Positions 16,667 to 25,459 of a DNA stretch of 64,000 nt are shown here, piece by piece. Source of the stretch: Croceivirga sp. (GTDB lineage Bacteria > Bacteroidota > Bacteroidia > Flavobacteriales > Flavobacteriaceae); assembly GCA_028284935.1 (NCBI GenBank), contig JANQQQ010000008.1, positions 124,001-188,000 on the forward strand, given 5' to 3'. Below the pieces are notes generated by a model that made no database searches, was not told the origin of the DNA, and worked only from the letters and a program-made list of their open reading frames with translations. Position 1 is the first letter of the stretch. Each line of letters starts with the position of its first letter. A program made the translations under genes and the position numbers.

Positions 16667-17407
16667 ATGAAGATTCGGGAAAAATTATTTGTAGTGGCCT
16701 TATTTATGGCCACATACTCATTTTCACAGTCTATCAACGAGTTTATTGAGAATGGACTGAAAGAAAATGATATAAGCAAAAAATTACCACCATTGGACAC
16801 TTTGGTCGCTATGGCCAAAGAACACTCCCCCTTTATTAAAGTAACGATTAATGAGCAACAGTACCGAGATGGTGTGGTTTCCTTTGAGCAACGGGCATGG
16901 CTGGAATATATCAATCTGGAAGCTGGCTACAACTATGGAATTTTTGATAACCTAAGTAATCAACAAATTGCCGGTGACCCCCAAAGCCAAGCACTTTTTT
17001 CAACGGAGCAAAGTAGGTACCAAGTAGGTGTTTCACTTCGACTTCCCTTATCGGCCATAATCAATAGAAGGGCAAAAATTTTGAGTGCCAAAGGTGAAGC
17101 AAAAAAGGCCCGTTTTGAAACCCAGGTAGCCGAAATGGAACTCGAACAAAAAGTGGTTACCCTTTACAACGACTTGCTCAAGGTCCATCGAATGTTCTTT
17201 TTGGCCAGTTCCATTGTGGACAATTTTAGGATTCAGTCCATTAGGGCAGAAAAGGAATTTTCAAATGGTATCATAAACATTACGGAATATACACGTTTGC
17301 AACAGATGCTGAACCAAGCTGCCATGAATTACGAGTTGCAGCGATCTGATTTTGTTGCTGCAGTGATGGCCTTGGAGCACATTACTGGGGCAGATTTTGA
17401 TATTTAA
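16667..17407 (+). CDS. TolC-family outer-membrane-type protein, half length
   Basis: 246 aa with a signal peptide (LFVVALFMATYSFSQ). It has the OEP helix pattern (DTLVAMAKEHSPFIKV, a VGVSLRLPLS strand, long helices with VAEMELEQKVVTLYNDLL and EYTRLQQMLNQAAMNYELQ), but only about half the length of TolC, i.e. one of the two structural repeats. It sits between the priming transferase and the Wzz-like protein, where a Wza-type export porin would be expected; no Wza-like gene is present in the window. It may form the periplasmic or outer-membrane part of polysaccharide export. The frame is intact, so this is not a frameshift remnant. Confidence 0.7.
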   Translation: MKIREKLFVVALFMATYSFSQSINEFIENGLKENDISKKLPPLDTLVAMAKEHSPFIKVTINEQQYRDGVVSFEQRAWLEYINLEAGYNYGIFDNLSNQQIAGDPQSQALFSTEQSRYQVGVSLRLPLSAIINRRAKILSAKGEAKKARFETQVAEMELEQKVVTLYNDLLKVHRMFFLASSIVDNFRIQSIRAEKEFSNGIINITEYTRLQQMLNQAAMNYELQRSDFVAAVMALEHITGADFDI

Positions 17408-17409
17408 CT

Positions 17410-19641
17410 ATGAAGCTTAACCTGCTCTTTTTTGTACGCCTTTTACTACGGCACGCAGGCCTCCTTATGGCCATGCCCATTATTTTGGCTTCTTTGGTCT
17501 TTTTTCTTACTAGGGATGAACCCAAAGTCTATAACTCAAAAGCCAGGGTGTATACCGGTATAGCCTCAGGTTCGACCATTGATCTTGAAAATACCAAAAT
17601 CGATTTTCGGGCAGCAAATACGGCATATGACAATTTATTGAACCTTATTAAGGCAAGAACGACCATTGAAGTGGTTGGATTGAAATTATTTGCCCAACAC
17701 ATGGCCCAAGATAGTGCCAACCTAAAGGTGATTTCCCAGAAAAAGTTTGATGCATTGATGGAGGCGGTTCCCGAGGAAGTCAAAACTGTTGTGGTCAAAG
17801 GGGATGTTGAAAAGACGTATGAAAATTTTATTGCATTAAAAAACTCGAACCATTCCAACTATATCTATCAATTGATCAACCTGGATCATCCTGATTATAG
17901 TATTGAAAAGATTACAGGAAAAATAGGTCTTCGGCGTATATCCAATAGTGATTTTGTAGATATCCAATATGAATCCGATGATGCCGCAATTTGCCAGAAC
18001 ACACTGCTTATTCTCTGCGAAGTATTTGTAAAGTTGAATGCGGACATTAAGGTCAATCAATCCGATGCCGTCGTCAAGTATTTTGAAAAGCAACTGACAA
18101 AGTCTACAAAGGAACTAAGCGGCGCGGAAGGGGAATTGCTCGAATTCAATCGAACCCATAACATTATCAACTATTATGAACAGACCAAACATATTGCTGC
18201 TGAGAAAGAAGAATTTGAAATAAAATACTTTGAGGTTTATAGAAAATTTCATGCCGCAAAGGCTGTATTGGACAATTTGGAAAAGAAATTGGAAACCCAT
18301 GAAAGAAAGCGTATCGCCAGTGGTAGCATCATGGAACTTAGGGAAGAGCTCTCAAAATTGAATTTTGACATTTCCATGGAAACCTTAGGTATTGAAAGTG
18401 ATTCCGCAAAGGTTGAAGAAAGCGCCAAAAAGGTAGCCAAAATGATGAACCAAGCTGCAGCATTGGAAAAGGAATTGGCCAATCAGGTCGATGTCCTTTA
18501 TCAAACCGATTACAATAGCCAAAGCATTGCCTCTACCAGTGTGCTCTCAGATTGGTTGCGCAATACCATAGACTATGAAGGGTTCAAGGCCCAATTGAAG
18601 GTGATGGAACAAAAGCGATTGGAGTTTGACAAACTCTATCAGAAATTCTCCCCCTTAGGCGCTACCATGAAACGCCTTGAACGAAAGATAGACATCGCCG
18701 AAAGGGAATACTTAAGCCTTTTACATAGTCTAGGACTGGCCAAACTTAGGCAGCAAAATGTGGAGTTGAAATCAAATATCAAGCTTACCGAGATTCCTTT
18801 TTATCCCATTAGTCCCAAACCCAGCAAACGCATGATGTTAGTGGCAGTTGCGGGTATAGTGGGATTCTTGTTGGTGGCCATGACCATTCTTATTCTGGAA
18901 TTTTTGGATGGTAACATTAAAACCGCGCCAAGGGCCGAAGATAAAATAGAGCTTAAGGTCTCCTCTATTTTTCCCGTCATCAATTTGAAGGACAAAAAAA
19001 TTGATTACGATTACATTCAAAACAAAGCGGTCAATGCCATCTCCAGAAATGTGCTCCTCAATCAGTTTAAGAAATCTGACGGAGAAAAACCAGTGGTAAA
19101 TATGCTGTTTTCCACGCAGGAGAGTGAAGGCAAGACGTTTATTTGTCAGAACCTTATTGCAAAACTCTGCGAGCTTGGATACAAAACACTTCATGTAACC
19201 TATGACGAAACGGACATTGGGGTAAATGGGGAGCATTATCATAAAATCACTTATCCCATAAGTGATCAATTGTACAAAATCTCCAAGGTAGAGGAGTTTG
19301 CGCTGAACGGTGAATTGAAGAACTACAAAACTTTTGATTTTGTCATACTTGAAATTCCAAGTATCATAAAAAATCCATTCCCCGTAAAATTGGCGTCTAC
19401 CATGGATTATACCTTCTTGGTGACTAGGGCGAACCGAGCCTGGGGAGACGCAGATAAGAATGCTTTGATGCTCTTTAACGAGGCCACTACAGGGCCCGAG
19501 CCGACCATCATCCTTAATGGAGTTAAAGTGTTGGAGATGGAAACTGTTTTGGGCGAACTTCCAAAAAAACGATCTATTATCCGAAAATGGATAAAGAAAG
19601 TAGTACAATTCAGGTTCTTCAATAAAACCTCTGTGGCATAA
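17410..19641 (+). CDS. Wzz/GumC-like polysaccharide co-polymerase with degenerate BY-kinase domain
   Basis: 743 aa. An N-terminal membrane helix (about 15-33), a periplasmic Wzz-type domain with long coiled coils (about 200-450) and a second membrane helix (about 475-495, after FYPISPKPSKRMM) give the PCP-2 layout. The cytoplasmic part has a P-loop relic (SEGKT at 572-576, inside STQESEGKTF) but the usual Walker B Asp is Glu (VILEIP), and the C-terminus has no tyrosine cluster. It probably controls chain length and export without tyrosine phosphorylation. It overlaps the flippase gene by one base. Confidence 0.85.
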   Translation: MKLNLLFFVRLLLRHAGLLMAMPIILASLVFFLTRDEPKVYNSKARVYTGIASGSTIDLENTKIDFRAANTAYDNLLNLIKARTTIEVVGLKLFAQHMAQDSANLKVISQKKFDALMEAVPEEVKTVVVKGDVEKTYENFIALKNSNHSNYIYQLINLDHPDYSIEKITGKIGLRRISNSDFVDIQYESDDAAICQNTLLILCEVFVKLNADIKVNQSDAVVKYFEKQLTKSTKELSGAEGELLEFNRTHNIINYYEQTKHIAAEKEEFEIKYFEVYRKFHAAKAVLDNLEKKLETHERKRIASGSIMELREELSKLNFDISMETLGIESDSAKVEESAKKVAKMMNQAAALEKELANQVDVLYQTDYNSQSIASTSVLSDWLRNTIDYEGFKAQLKVMEQKRLEFDKLYQKFSPLGATMKRLERKIDIAEREYLSLLHSLGLAKLRQQNVELKSNIKLTEIPFYPISPKPSKRMMLVAVAGIVGFLLVAMTILILEFLDGNIKTAPRAEDKIELKVSSIFPVINLKDKKIDYDYIQNKAVNAISRNVLLNQFKKSDGEKPVVNMLFSTQESEGKTFICQNLIAKLCELGYKTLHVTYDETDIGVNGEHYHKITYPISDQLYKISKVEEFALNGELKNYKTFDFVILEIPSIIKNPFPVKLASTMDYTFLVTRANRAWGDADKNALMLFNEATTGPEPTIILNGVKVLEMETVLGELPKKRSIIRKWIKKVVQFRFFNKTSVA

Positions 19642-20987
19642 TGTGGGCTAGGATAAAACATATCGGAAAGGAAAAAAATCTAGCCTCATTATTGGCCAAT
19701 GTCAGTGTGGCCTTTGCCGGCCTGCTCAGCTTTATGTTGCTAACACGACAGCTGGAGAAGGAACAATTTGGCGATTGGGTGTTATTTATTACCCTTGCCA
19801 CGTTTATTGACCTATTGCGGTTTGGGTTTACCAGAACTGCTGCAGTACGTGCCCTATCGGGAGGTGATGGGGACGAACAAAAAATAGTCTTGGGTTCTAC
19901 TTTTAGAATCAATTTGGTGCTATTGCTATTGATTACCCTTTTGTGTTGGGGTCTTTGGATACTAAAACAAAGTGTAGGGGTTACCATCAACAATGGCTAT
20001 AGTTTGTTTTTGATATGGTATCCTTTTTTGGCGTTGTCCAACTTAAGTTGGAACAATGCCATGTCCCTTTTTCAAGCGGAACAGCACTTCAATAGAATGA
20101 TGTGGGTAAGACTATCCAACGTTGGTCTGTTTTTGTTGTTCTTGTTTGTAAATTATTTCACCCTTCAATTGGGATTGGTTCCAATTATCATGGCCAATCT
20201 CGTCGTAAACTTCATTTCTGGTCTATGGTGCACATTGAAAAAATGGGATGGTCTTACCTATTTAGGGAAGGCGAAACGAACAACCGAAAAAGACTTGGTC
20301 AATTTTGGGAAATATTCCATGGGTACTTTGGTCAGTTCCAGCTTGTTGAAAAGTGCCGATACCTTCATTATTGGATTAAGTCCCTTTTTGGGTTCTGCAG
20401 GAATTGCCATGTATGCCATTCCACTAAAACTGACGGATTTGTTGGGGATACCCCTTCACAGTTTTTCAATGACCGCCTATCCCAGGATGTCGAAAAAGTG
20501 TATTGACGGGGATAAGCCTGGAGCGAGAAAAATATTCTATACCTATTCTGGTACAGTGACCTTTTTGTTCTTTCCGGTAGCGGTGTTAAGCTTTGTTTTT
20601 GCGGAGTATTTGGTTTTGATTTTAGGGGGAAGTGAATATGCAGACTCTTTGGAATTACTGACCTTAATATTTAGGGTCTTCACACTTTATGTGATGCTCT
20701 TGCCCATTGATCGGTTCACGGGGGTTCTTTTGGATAGTTTGAACAAGCCTAAATACAACCTCTATAAGGTCATCGTAATGACTTTTGCCAATATCATTTT
20801 TGATGTAATAGCAGTTTTTGTTCTTAAAAGCTTGGTCGCTGTGGCCGTGGGTACCGTACTATTTACGGTGATAGGTATTTTTCTTGGGTTCTTTTATCTC
20901 AGAAAGGAAATTGAGATTCATATTCGGCATATTTTCCTGGAGAGTGTCCTATTCTTCAAAAATCTTAAAACCCATTTTGCCCCATGA
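19641..20987 (+). CDS. wzx: Wzx-type oligosaccharide flippase
   Basis: 448 aa with about a dozen hydrophobic helices from residue 14 to the C-terminus, the layout of MOP-superfamily polysaccharide flippases. Family-like stretches include the N-terminal AFAGLLSFMLLTRQLEKEQFGDWV and ADTFIIGLSPFLG. It would move lipid-linked repeat units across the inner membrane. It overlaps the upstream gene by 1 base and the polymerase gene by 4 bases. The symbol is by role and context; sequence conservation in this family is low. Confidence 0.85.
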   Translation: MWARIKHIGKEKNLASLLANVSVAFAGLLSFMLLTRQLEKEQFGDWVLFITLATFIDLLRFGFTRTAAVRALSGGDGDEQKIVLGSTFRINLVLLLLITLLCWGLWILKQSVGVTINNGYSLFLIWYPFLALSNLSWNNAMSLFQAEQHFNRMMWVRLSNVGLFLLFLFVNYFTLQLGLVPIIMANLVVNFISGLWCTLKKWDGLTYLGKAKRTTEKDLVNFGKYSMGTLVSSSLLKSADTFIIGLSPFLGSAGIAMYAIPLKLTDLLGIPLHSFSMTAYPRMSKKCIDGDKPGARKIFYTYSGTVTFLFFPVAVLSFVFAEYLVLILGGSEYADSLELLTLIFRVFTLYVMLLPIDRFTGVLLDSLNKPKYNLYKVIVMTFANIIFDVIAVFVLKSLVAVAVGTVLFTVIGIFLGFFYLRKEIEIHIRHIFLESVLFFKNLKTHFAP

Positions 20988-22462
20988 ATCCGGTTTTAAC
21001 AACATCAGGGGCGGAAAGGATGCGGAAACCCATCCCGATAATACTACTGTTTTCGGTAGTTTTAATGACGGCGCACTTAACGGCAACACGCGGATTGGTG
21101 GCAGGGGTGGCCGTTGTGGTTTTGCCATTGGTTGCCGTATACGTGGGGGCACTTTTTGTTAATCCTAGGATTGGAATCATAACGGTGCTTATATTCAATT
21201 TCTTTGTACTCGGCATTGGCCGGTATATCCCCATGACCTGGGGCCTTTTAATGGATGGGATTATGGTGCTCATGTACCTTGCCCTTTTCTTTAAAGCTTT
21301 TAAAATAAAGGTGCCCTGGGATAGGGCAAGCTCCCAGCTGACTTTACTGGTTTCCATTTGGTTTGGTTATGCAGTCCTGCAAATCGTCAATCCGGAAGCG
21401 GTAAGTATAGCGGCCTGGTTTTATGCCATGCGTGGCTTGGCTTTATATCAATGGCTTTTCGTGCCCTTGGTGTTTATTCTGTTCAACCAGCCCAAAGACC
21501 TTAAGATATTCTTTATGATTTGGGGTGTTCTGTCCCTTTTGGCGACTATGAAGGGCATGCAACAATTGGTGTTTGGCGTGGATAAATGGGAGCAAGCTTG
21601 GCTTGATGCAGGAGGCGATGTTACACACATTCTTTTCGGAAAACTGCGCATCTTTTCTTTCTACTCGGATGCGGGACAGTTTGGCGCTTCCCAAGGACAT
21701 ACGGGAGTGGTTTTTGGGGTTTTGGCACTGTTTGCCAAAAACCGAAAGTTTCAAATTTTTTGTGCCATGGTTTCCCTTGCCGGATTGTTGGGAATGATGA
21801 TTTCCGGTACCCGTGGGGCCATTGCCGTACCAGCAATGGGGGGAGTAATGTTCATTTTGGTACGAAAACATATTCCCAGTATTGTATTGGGAATTATTGC
21901 AGGTATTGGGGTCTTTGTCTTTTTCAAGTACACCACAATAGGCAATGACAACGACCAGATAAGGCGAATGCGAACAGCCTTTGATCCCAATGATGCTTCA
22001 TTGGAAATGCGAAGGATCAATCAAGCCAAACTAAAAGGCTATCTGGCAACAAGACCTTTGGGGGGTGGTATAGGATCCACGGGAAACTGGGGAAAACGAT
22101 TTTCACCCAACACGTTTTTGGCCAATACGGCAACCGATAGTTGGTTTGTGGCGGTATGGGCAGATACGGGAATCGTTGGCCTTTATTTACACCTATTTAT
22201 TTTGTTCTTTATCCTGATTACAGGAGCCTATAACGTCATGTACAAAATACGCGACGATTGGCTCAAAGGCCAAATTACAGCCTTGGTATGTGGTATGGCG
22301 GGTATTATGCTGGCGTCCTATGGAAATGGGGTTTTTGGTCAGTTCCCTACCTGTCTATTAATGTATACGGGCATGGTATTTATGTTCATTGCACCAAAAT
22401 TGGATAAGCAGATTTTAAAGGAAAAAGGATTGTTGGACGAACCCGAAATCGAAGAATCATGA
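20984..22462 (+). CDS. O-antigen ligase/Wzy-type polymerase
   Basis: 492 aa polytopic membrane protein. It has a large loop near residues 320-390 containing RRMRTAFDPNDASLEMR and RPLGGGIGSTG, which corresponds to the periplasmic loop of the O-antigen ligase/polymerase family, and SGTRGA in an earlier loop. Members either polymerise repeat units (Wzy) or ligate them to lipid A (WaaL). The flippase next door and the co-polymerase two genes upstream favour a Wzy role here. It starts on an ATGA-type overlap with the flippase stop and ends with a 4-base overlap into the next gene. Confidence 0.82.
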   Translation: MNPVLTTSGAERMRKPIPIILLFSVVLMTAHLTATRGLVAGVAVVVLPLVAVYVGALFVNPRIGIITVLIFNFFVLGIGRYIPMTWGLLMDGIMVLMYLALFFKAFKIKVPWDRASSQLTLLVSIWFGYAVLQIVNPEAVSIAAWFYAMRGLALYQWLFVPLVFILFNQPKDLKIFFMIWGVLSLLATMKGMQQLVFGVDKWEQAWLDAGGDVTHILFGKLRIFSFYSDAGQFGASQGHTGVVFGVLALFAKNRKFQIFCAMVSLAGLLGMMISGTRGAIAVPAMGGVMFILVRKHIPSIVLGIIAGIGVFVFFKYTTIGNDNDQIRRMRTAFDPNDASLEMRRINQAKLKGYLATRPLGGGIGSTGNWGKRFSPNTFLANTATDSWFVAVWADTGIVGLYLHLFILFFILITGAYNVMYKIRDDWLKGQITALVCGMAGIMLASYGNGVFGQFPTCLLMYTGMVFMFIAPKLDKQILKEKGLLDEPEIEES

Positions 22463-23358
22463 AAGCGCAACCATTGGTTTCCATAATAACCATCAATTAC
22501 AATGAATCCCAAGTGACTTTGGATATGTTGGAATCATTAAAAGATACCCATTATTCCAATGTGGAGGTCATTGTAGTGGACAACGCATCACCCAATGACA
22601 ACCCAGATGTAATCAAAGAAAAATTCCCAGATGTAACCTTGATCAAAAGCGAAAAAAACCTAGGTTTTGCAGGAGGAAACAATCTGGGGGTGAAGCAAGC
22701 AAGAGGTGCATACTTGTTTTTTATCAATAATGACACTATTGTGCCAGAGGGATGCATCGGACCATTGGTAGCAACCTTGGAAAACAATACGGCAATAGGA
22801 ATGGTGAGTCCAAAGATAAAGTTCCATTGGGATTCCAGCTTAATACAGTATGCCGGGTATACCCCAATGAACCATTGGACCATTAGAAATAACAGTATTG
22901 GATATCACGAAAAGGATGATGGCAGGTTTGATAAAGAAGGTCAGACCAACTCCATTCATGGTGCAGCCATGATGGTGCCAAGGCGTGTTGTGGAAAAGGT
23001 CGGCATGATGACCGAAGTATACTTTTTGTACTACGAGGAGCACGATTGGGCAGAACGGATCAAAAGGGCAGGGTATCAGGTATATTATCAACCAAAATCG
23101 TATATCCTTCATAAGGAATCCCTGTCCACTGGAAAGTTCAGCCCTTTGAAGACCTACTATATATCGCGCAACAGAATTCTGTTTGCCCGAAGGAATTTTG
23201 GACCGTTTCAACTTATGGTCAGCATGTTCTTTCAAGTGTTCGTTTCCATCCCAAAAAACATGATGGTCTTTGCCTTAAAGCGGGAATTTAAACACTTAAA
23301 AGCGTTTTGGGAAGCCGTATCCTGGAACCTTAAAAACCATAAGGTCATAAGGGCCTAA
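22459..23358 (+). CDS. family 2 glycosyltransferase (rhamnosyltransferase-like)
   Basis: 299 aa. VSIITINYNESQVT, VDNASPNDN, NLGFAGGNN and FFINNDTIV are the classic blocks of the GT2 group that includes many rhamnosyltransferases; the later EEHDWAERIKRAGY helix is also typical. dTDP-rhamnose genes lie at 34.6-37.9 kb, so a rhamnosyl donor is plausible but not shown. Cytoplasmic, peripheral to the membrane. It overlaps the polymerase gene by 4 bases. Confidence 0.87.
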   Translation: MKAQPLVSIITINYNESQVTLDMLESLKDTHYSNVEVIVVDNASPNDNPDVIKEKFPDVTLIKSEKNLGFAGGNNLGVKQARGAYLFFINNDTIVPEGCIGPLVATLENNTAIGMVSPKIKFHWDSSLIQYAGYTPMNHWTIRNNSIGYHEKDDGRFDKEGQTNSIHGAAMMVPRRVVEKVGMMTEVYFLYYEEHDWAERIKRAGYQVYYQPKSYILHKESLSTGKFSPLKTYYISRNRILFARRNFGPFQLMVSMFFQVFVSIPKNMMVFALKREFKHLKAFWEAVSWNLKNHKVIRA

Positions 23359-23376
23359 CTAGTAAAACACCCCAAT

Positions 23377-25344
23377 ATGAAGACTTTTAAAAACCTATTG
23401 TTTTATTCTTTTTTGGCACTCTGTATAAGCTGTGTCAGTGAAAGTGATTTGGATGATCCCGTTTTGGACGATGATGTTGGCACCACCGATGATGGTCCAA
23501 TTCAAGATGGACCATTGGCTGGATTAAATGTTTCGTCAGCTTTTGATTTTGCCACTAGCGAAAATGTAAATATTGTTTTGGAGGCTCCGCCGTTTTTGAG
23601 CAATGCCGTTTTTGATGTTTACTCGAAAAAGGATAATCAAGATAGTCTTTTGATAGCTACGGCCACATTTGATACCAATGGACGTTTTGAGAAGCGTTTT
23701 ACCTTATCCGTTCAAGCGGATAGTATTTTACTTTTCACAAAGTATATTGGGTTGATTGATAATATTAGACTGCCCATTGAGAACGGCTCCGTTGCTTTTG
23801 ACTACCGCCCTTTTTATGAAAGGGAAGACGGTTCCTCGGGAAAATCCATGAAACCCCAAAGAACCTTTTTTTCCTCCCAATTTGCGGTGGATTATACATT
23901 TATGGATACGTTTAACTTTCTAGGGGTACCGGATAATTTGGCTTTTTCGGATGTCATTCAGCAAAATCTGTTGGATGATATCAATGCTTCTTTACCAGAA
24001 AATGTGCAAGGCGGAATACCAGTTACGAATCCGGAATATTTGGCAGGTAAGGAAACCAATTTAATTACTACGGAGGAAGCGGATATTTGGGTAACGTTTG
24101 TTTCTGAAGGAGCGGGATATAGAAATGTATTGGGGTATTATACCTATCCCTTAGGTCAGGAACCGGAGACCGTTGATGAAATCACCGCTCATAATGTCAT
24201 ATTTCCAAATGCTTCTTTCCTTTTTTCCGGAGGAGGACTACTCCCTGGAGACCGTGTGTATCTAGGTCGATTTCCCGCCAATACCGTAGTCTCATGGTTT
24301 ATTGCGGCCAATGGTTGGACGGGTAGCGATGTGGGTGATGGGAATGGCTTATATTACTCCAATCCAGATTTTAATCCAGAGGGCACCGAGGAAGATAGAA
24401 ATCATATGGTATTGCTATATGACGAGGTAAGGGAACTTTCCATTTTGGGTTTTGAAGATTTACGAAGGGACCAATTCTCGGATGACGATTTTAATGATGT
24501 GGTGTTTTATGCAAGAGCTAATCCTATCAATGCCATTCAAATAGGCAATGTGGCACCTATAAGTACTTCAAATGATGCTGATGGTGATGGTGTCAATGAT
24601 GAATTGGATGACTTTCCCTTTGACCCCAATCAAGCATTTAACAATTTTGTCCCTTCACAAAATTCACAAGGGAAGATGGTCTTTGAAGATTTATGGCCCA
24701 GCCAGGGAGATTATGATTTTAATGACCTGGCCATGGACTATACCTTTAATCTTATCGCCAATGCCAGTAACGAAATCACCAAGATTAAAGGAACTTTTAC
24801 GGTTTCGAATATAGGGGCTTCCTTGCAAAACGGTTATGGATTTAGCTTACCTATTGAAAATTCGAAGATTGCGAGTATTGAGGGGCAGGTTTTGAATGCA
24901 GATTTTATTCAGACCAACTCCAATGGTACGGAATCTGGGACTTTGGCCAACGAATCCGTAATTTTTGTGGTGGGTAATGTGACCGATATGCTCAACGTAC
25001 CTATAACTATGACCATTACTTTTTCGAAACCTATTGGTCAACAAGAATTGGGCGAGGTACCCTTCAATCCATTTTTGGTAGTGAATGGGGAGAGGGCAAA
25101 GGAAATTCACTTGCCCGATTTCCCACCTACCAGTAAGGCGGACTTTTTAGGTACCGGTGATGATTTTAGTGATCCCGCCATTGGAAGATATTATAAAACG
25201 GAAACGAATCTTCCTTGGGCAATGAACATTTTTGAGGGATTTGCTCCTCCACCAGAGGCAATTCCCATAACTATTCAGTACCCGCGTTTTGTGAACTGGG
25301 CCAATTCTGGGGGCACCCAAGATTTGGATTGGTATCAACAATAA
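23377..25344 (+). CDS. LruC-domain surface lipoprotein (DUF4114/DUF4842)
   Basis: 655 aa. The N-terminus is a lipoprotein signal (LALCISC; Cys19 lipidated, with an unusual Cys at -3) followed by an acidic stretch (DDPVLDDDVG), compatible with surface export in Bacteroidota. A DUF4114-like block (GFEDLRRDQFSDDDFNDVVFY, about residues 361-381) and a calcium-type repeat DADGDGVND precede the LruC/DUF4842 region (FEDLWPSQGDYDFNDLAMDY and what follows). The biochemical function of LruC proteins is unknown. It ends the first polysaccharide unit, 18 bases after a glycosyltransferase, suggesting a surface anchor or polymer-binding role; this is inference. Confidence 0.8.
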   Translation: MKTFKNLLFYSFLALCISCVSESDLDDPVLDDDVGTTDDGPIQDGPLAGLNVSSAFDFATSENVNIVLEAPPFLSNAVFDVYSKKDNQDSLLIATATFDTNGRFEKRFTLSVQADSILLFTKYIGLIDNIRLPIENGSVAFDYRPFYEREDGSSGKSMKPQRTFFSSQFAVDYTFMDTFNFLGVPDNLAFSDVIQQNLLDDINASLPENVQGGIPVTNPEYLAGKETNLITTEEADIWVTFVSEGAGYRNVLGYYTYPLGQEPETVDEITAHNVIFPNASFLFSGGGLLPGDRVYLGRFPANTVVSWFIAANGWTGSDVGDGNGLYYSNPDFNPEGTEEDRNHMVLLYDEVRELSILGFEDLRRDQFSDDDFNDVVFYARANPINAIQIGNVAPISTSNDADGDGVNDELDDFPFDPNQAFNNFVPSQNSQGKMVFEDLWPSQGDYDFNDLAMDYTFNLIANASNEITKIKGTFTVSNIGASLQNGYGFSLPIENSKIASIEGQVLNADFIQTNSNGTESGTLANESVIFVVGNVTDMLNVPITMTITFSKPIGQQELGEVPFNPFLVVNGERAKEIHLPDFPPTSKADFLGTGDDFSDPAIGRYYKTETNLPWAMNIFEGFAPPPEAIPITIQYPRFVNWANSGGTQDLDWYQQ

Positions 25345-25369
25345 TTGCAAAACTTAAAATGTTGGCTTA

Positions 25370-25432
25370 ACAACGTTAAACCAAGGTTTCACAACATAAT
25401 TTTCAATTCCTTAAAATGTAGGATAATATTTA
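25370..25432 (+). promoter_or_regulatory. conserved upstream boxes and -7 region of the second polysaccharide unit (site C)
   Basis: ACAAC cores lie at 25370 and 25391 (21 bases apart); the second stands in AGGTTTCACAACAT. The -7-like AATATTTA is at 25425, 34 bases after the second core (TAATATTT one base earlier is the alternative). The word ATATTTACAA is shared with site D at the same spacing (35). On the other strand the first half reads AACGTTGTT, which fits the LytTR half-site consensus at 8 of 9 positions. Confidence 0.6.
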
Positions 25433-25459
25433 CAATTAAATAACGAAAAAACTTAAAAC

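Noticed and set aside
16667-17407. Half-length TolC homologue as a frameshifted pseudogene
   Set aside because: The frame is intact with a signal peptide and normal codon use, the next gene starts 2 bases on, and no second half is found in another frame.
18838-19608. A 256-codon open frame on the minus strand inside the Wzz/BY-kinase-like gene
   Set aside because: It lies wholly antisense to a well-supported gene with transmembrane and P-loop features, and its translation shows no domain; it is a chance shadow.
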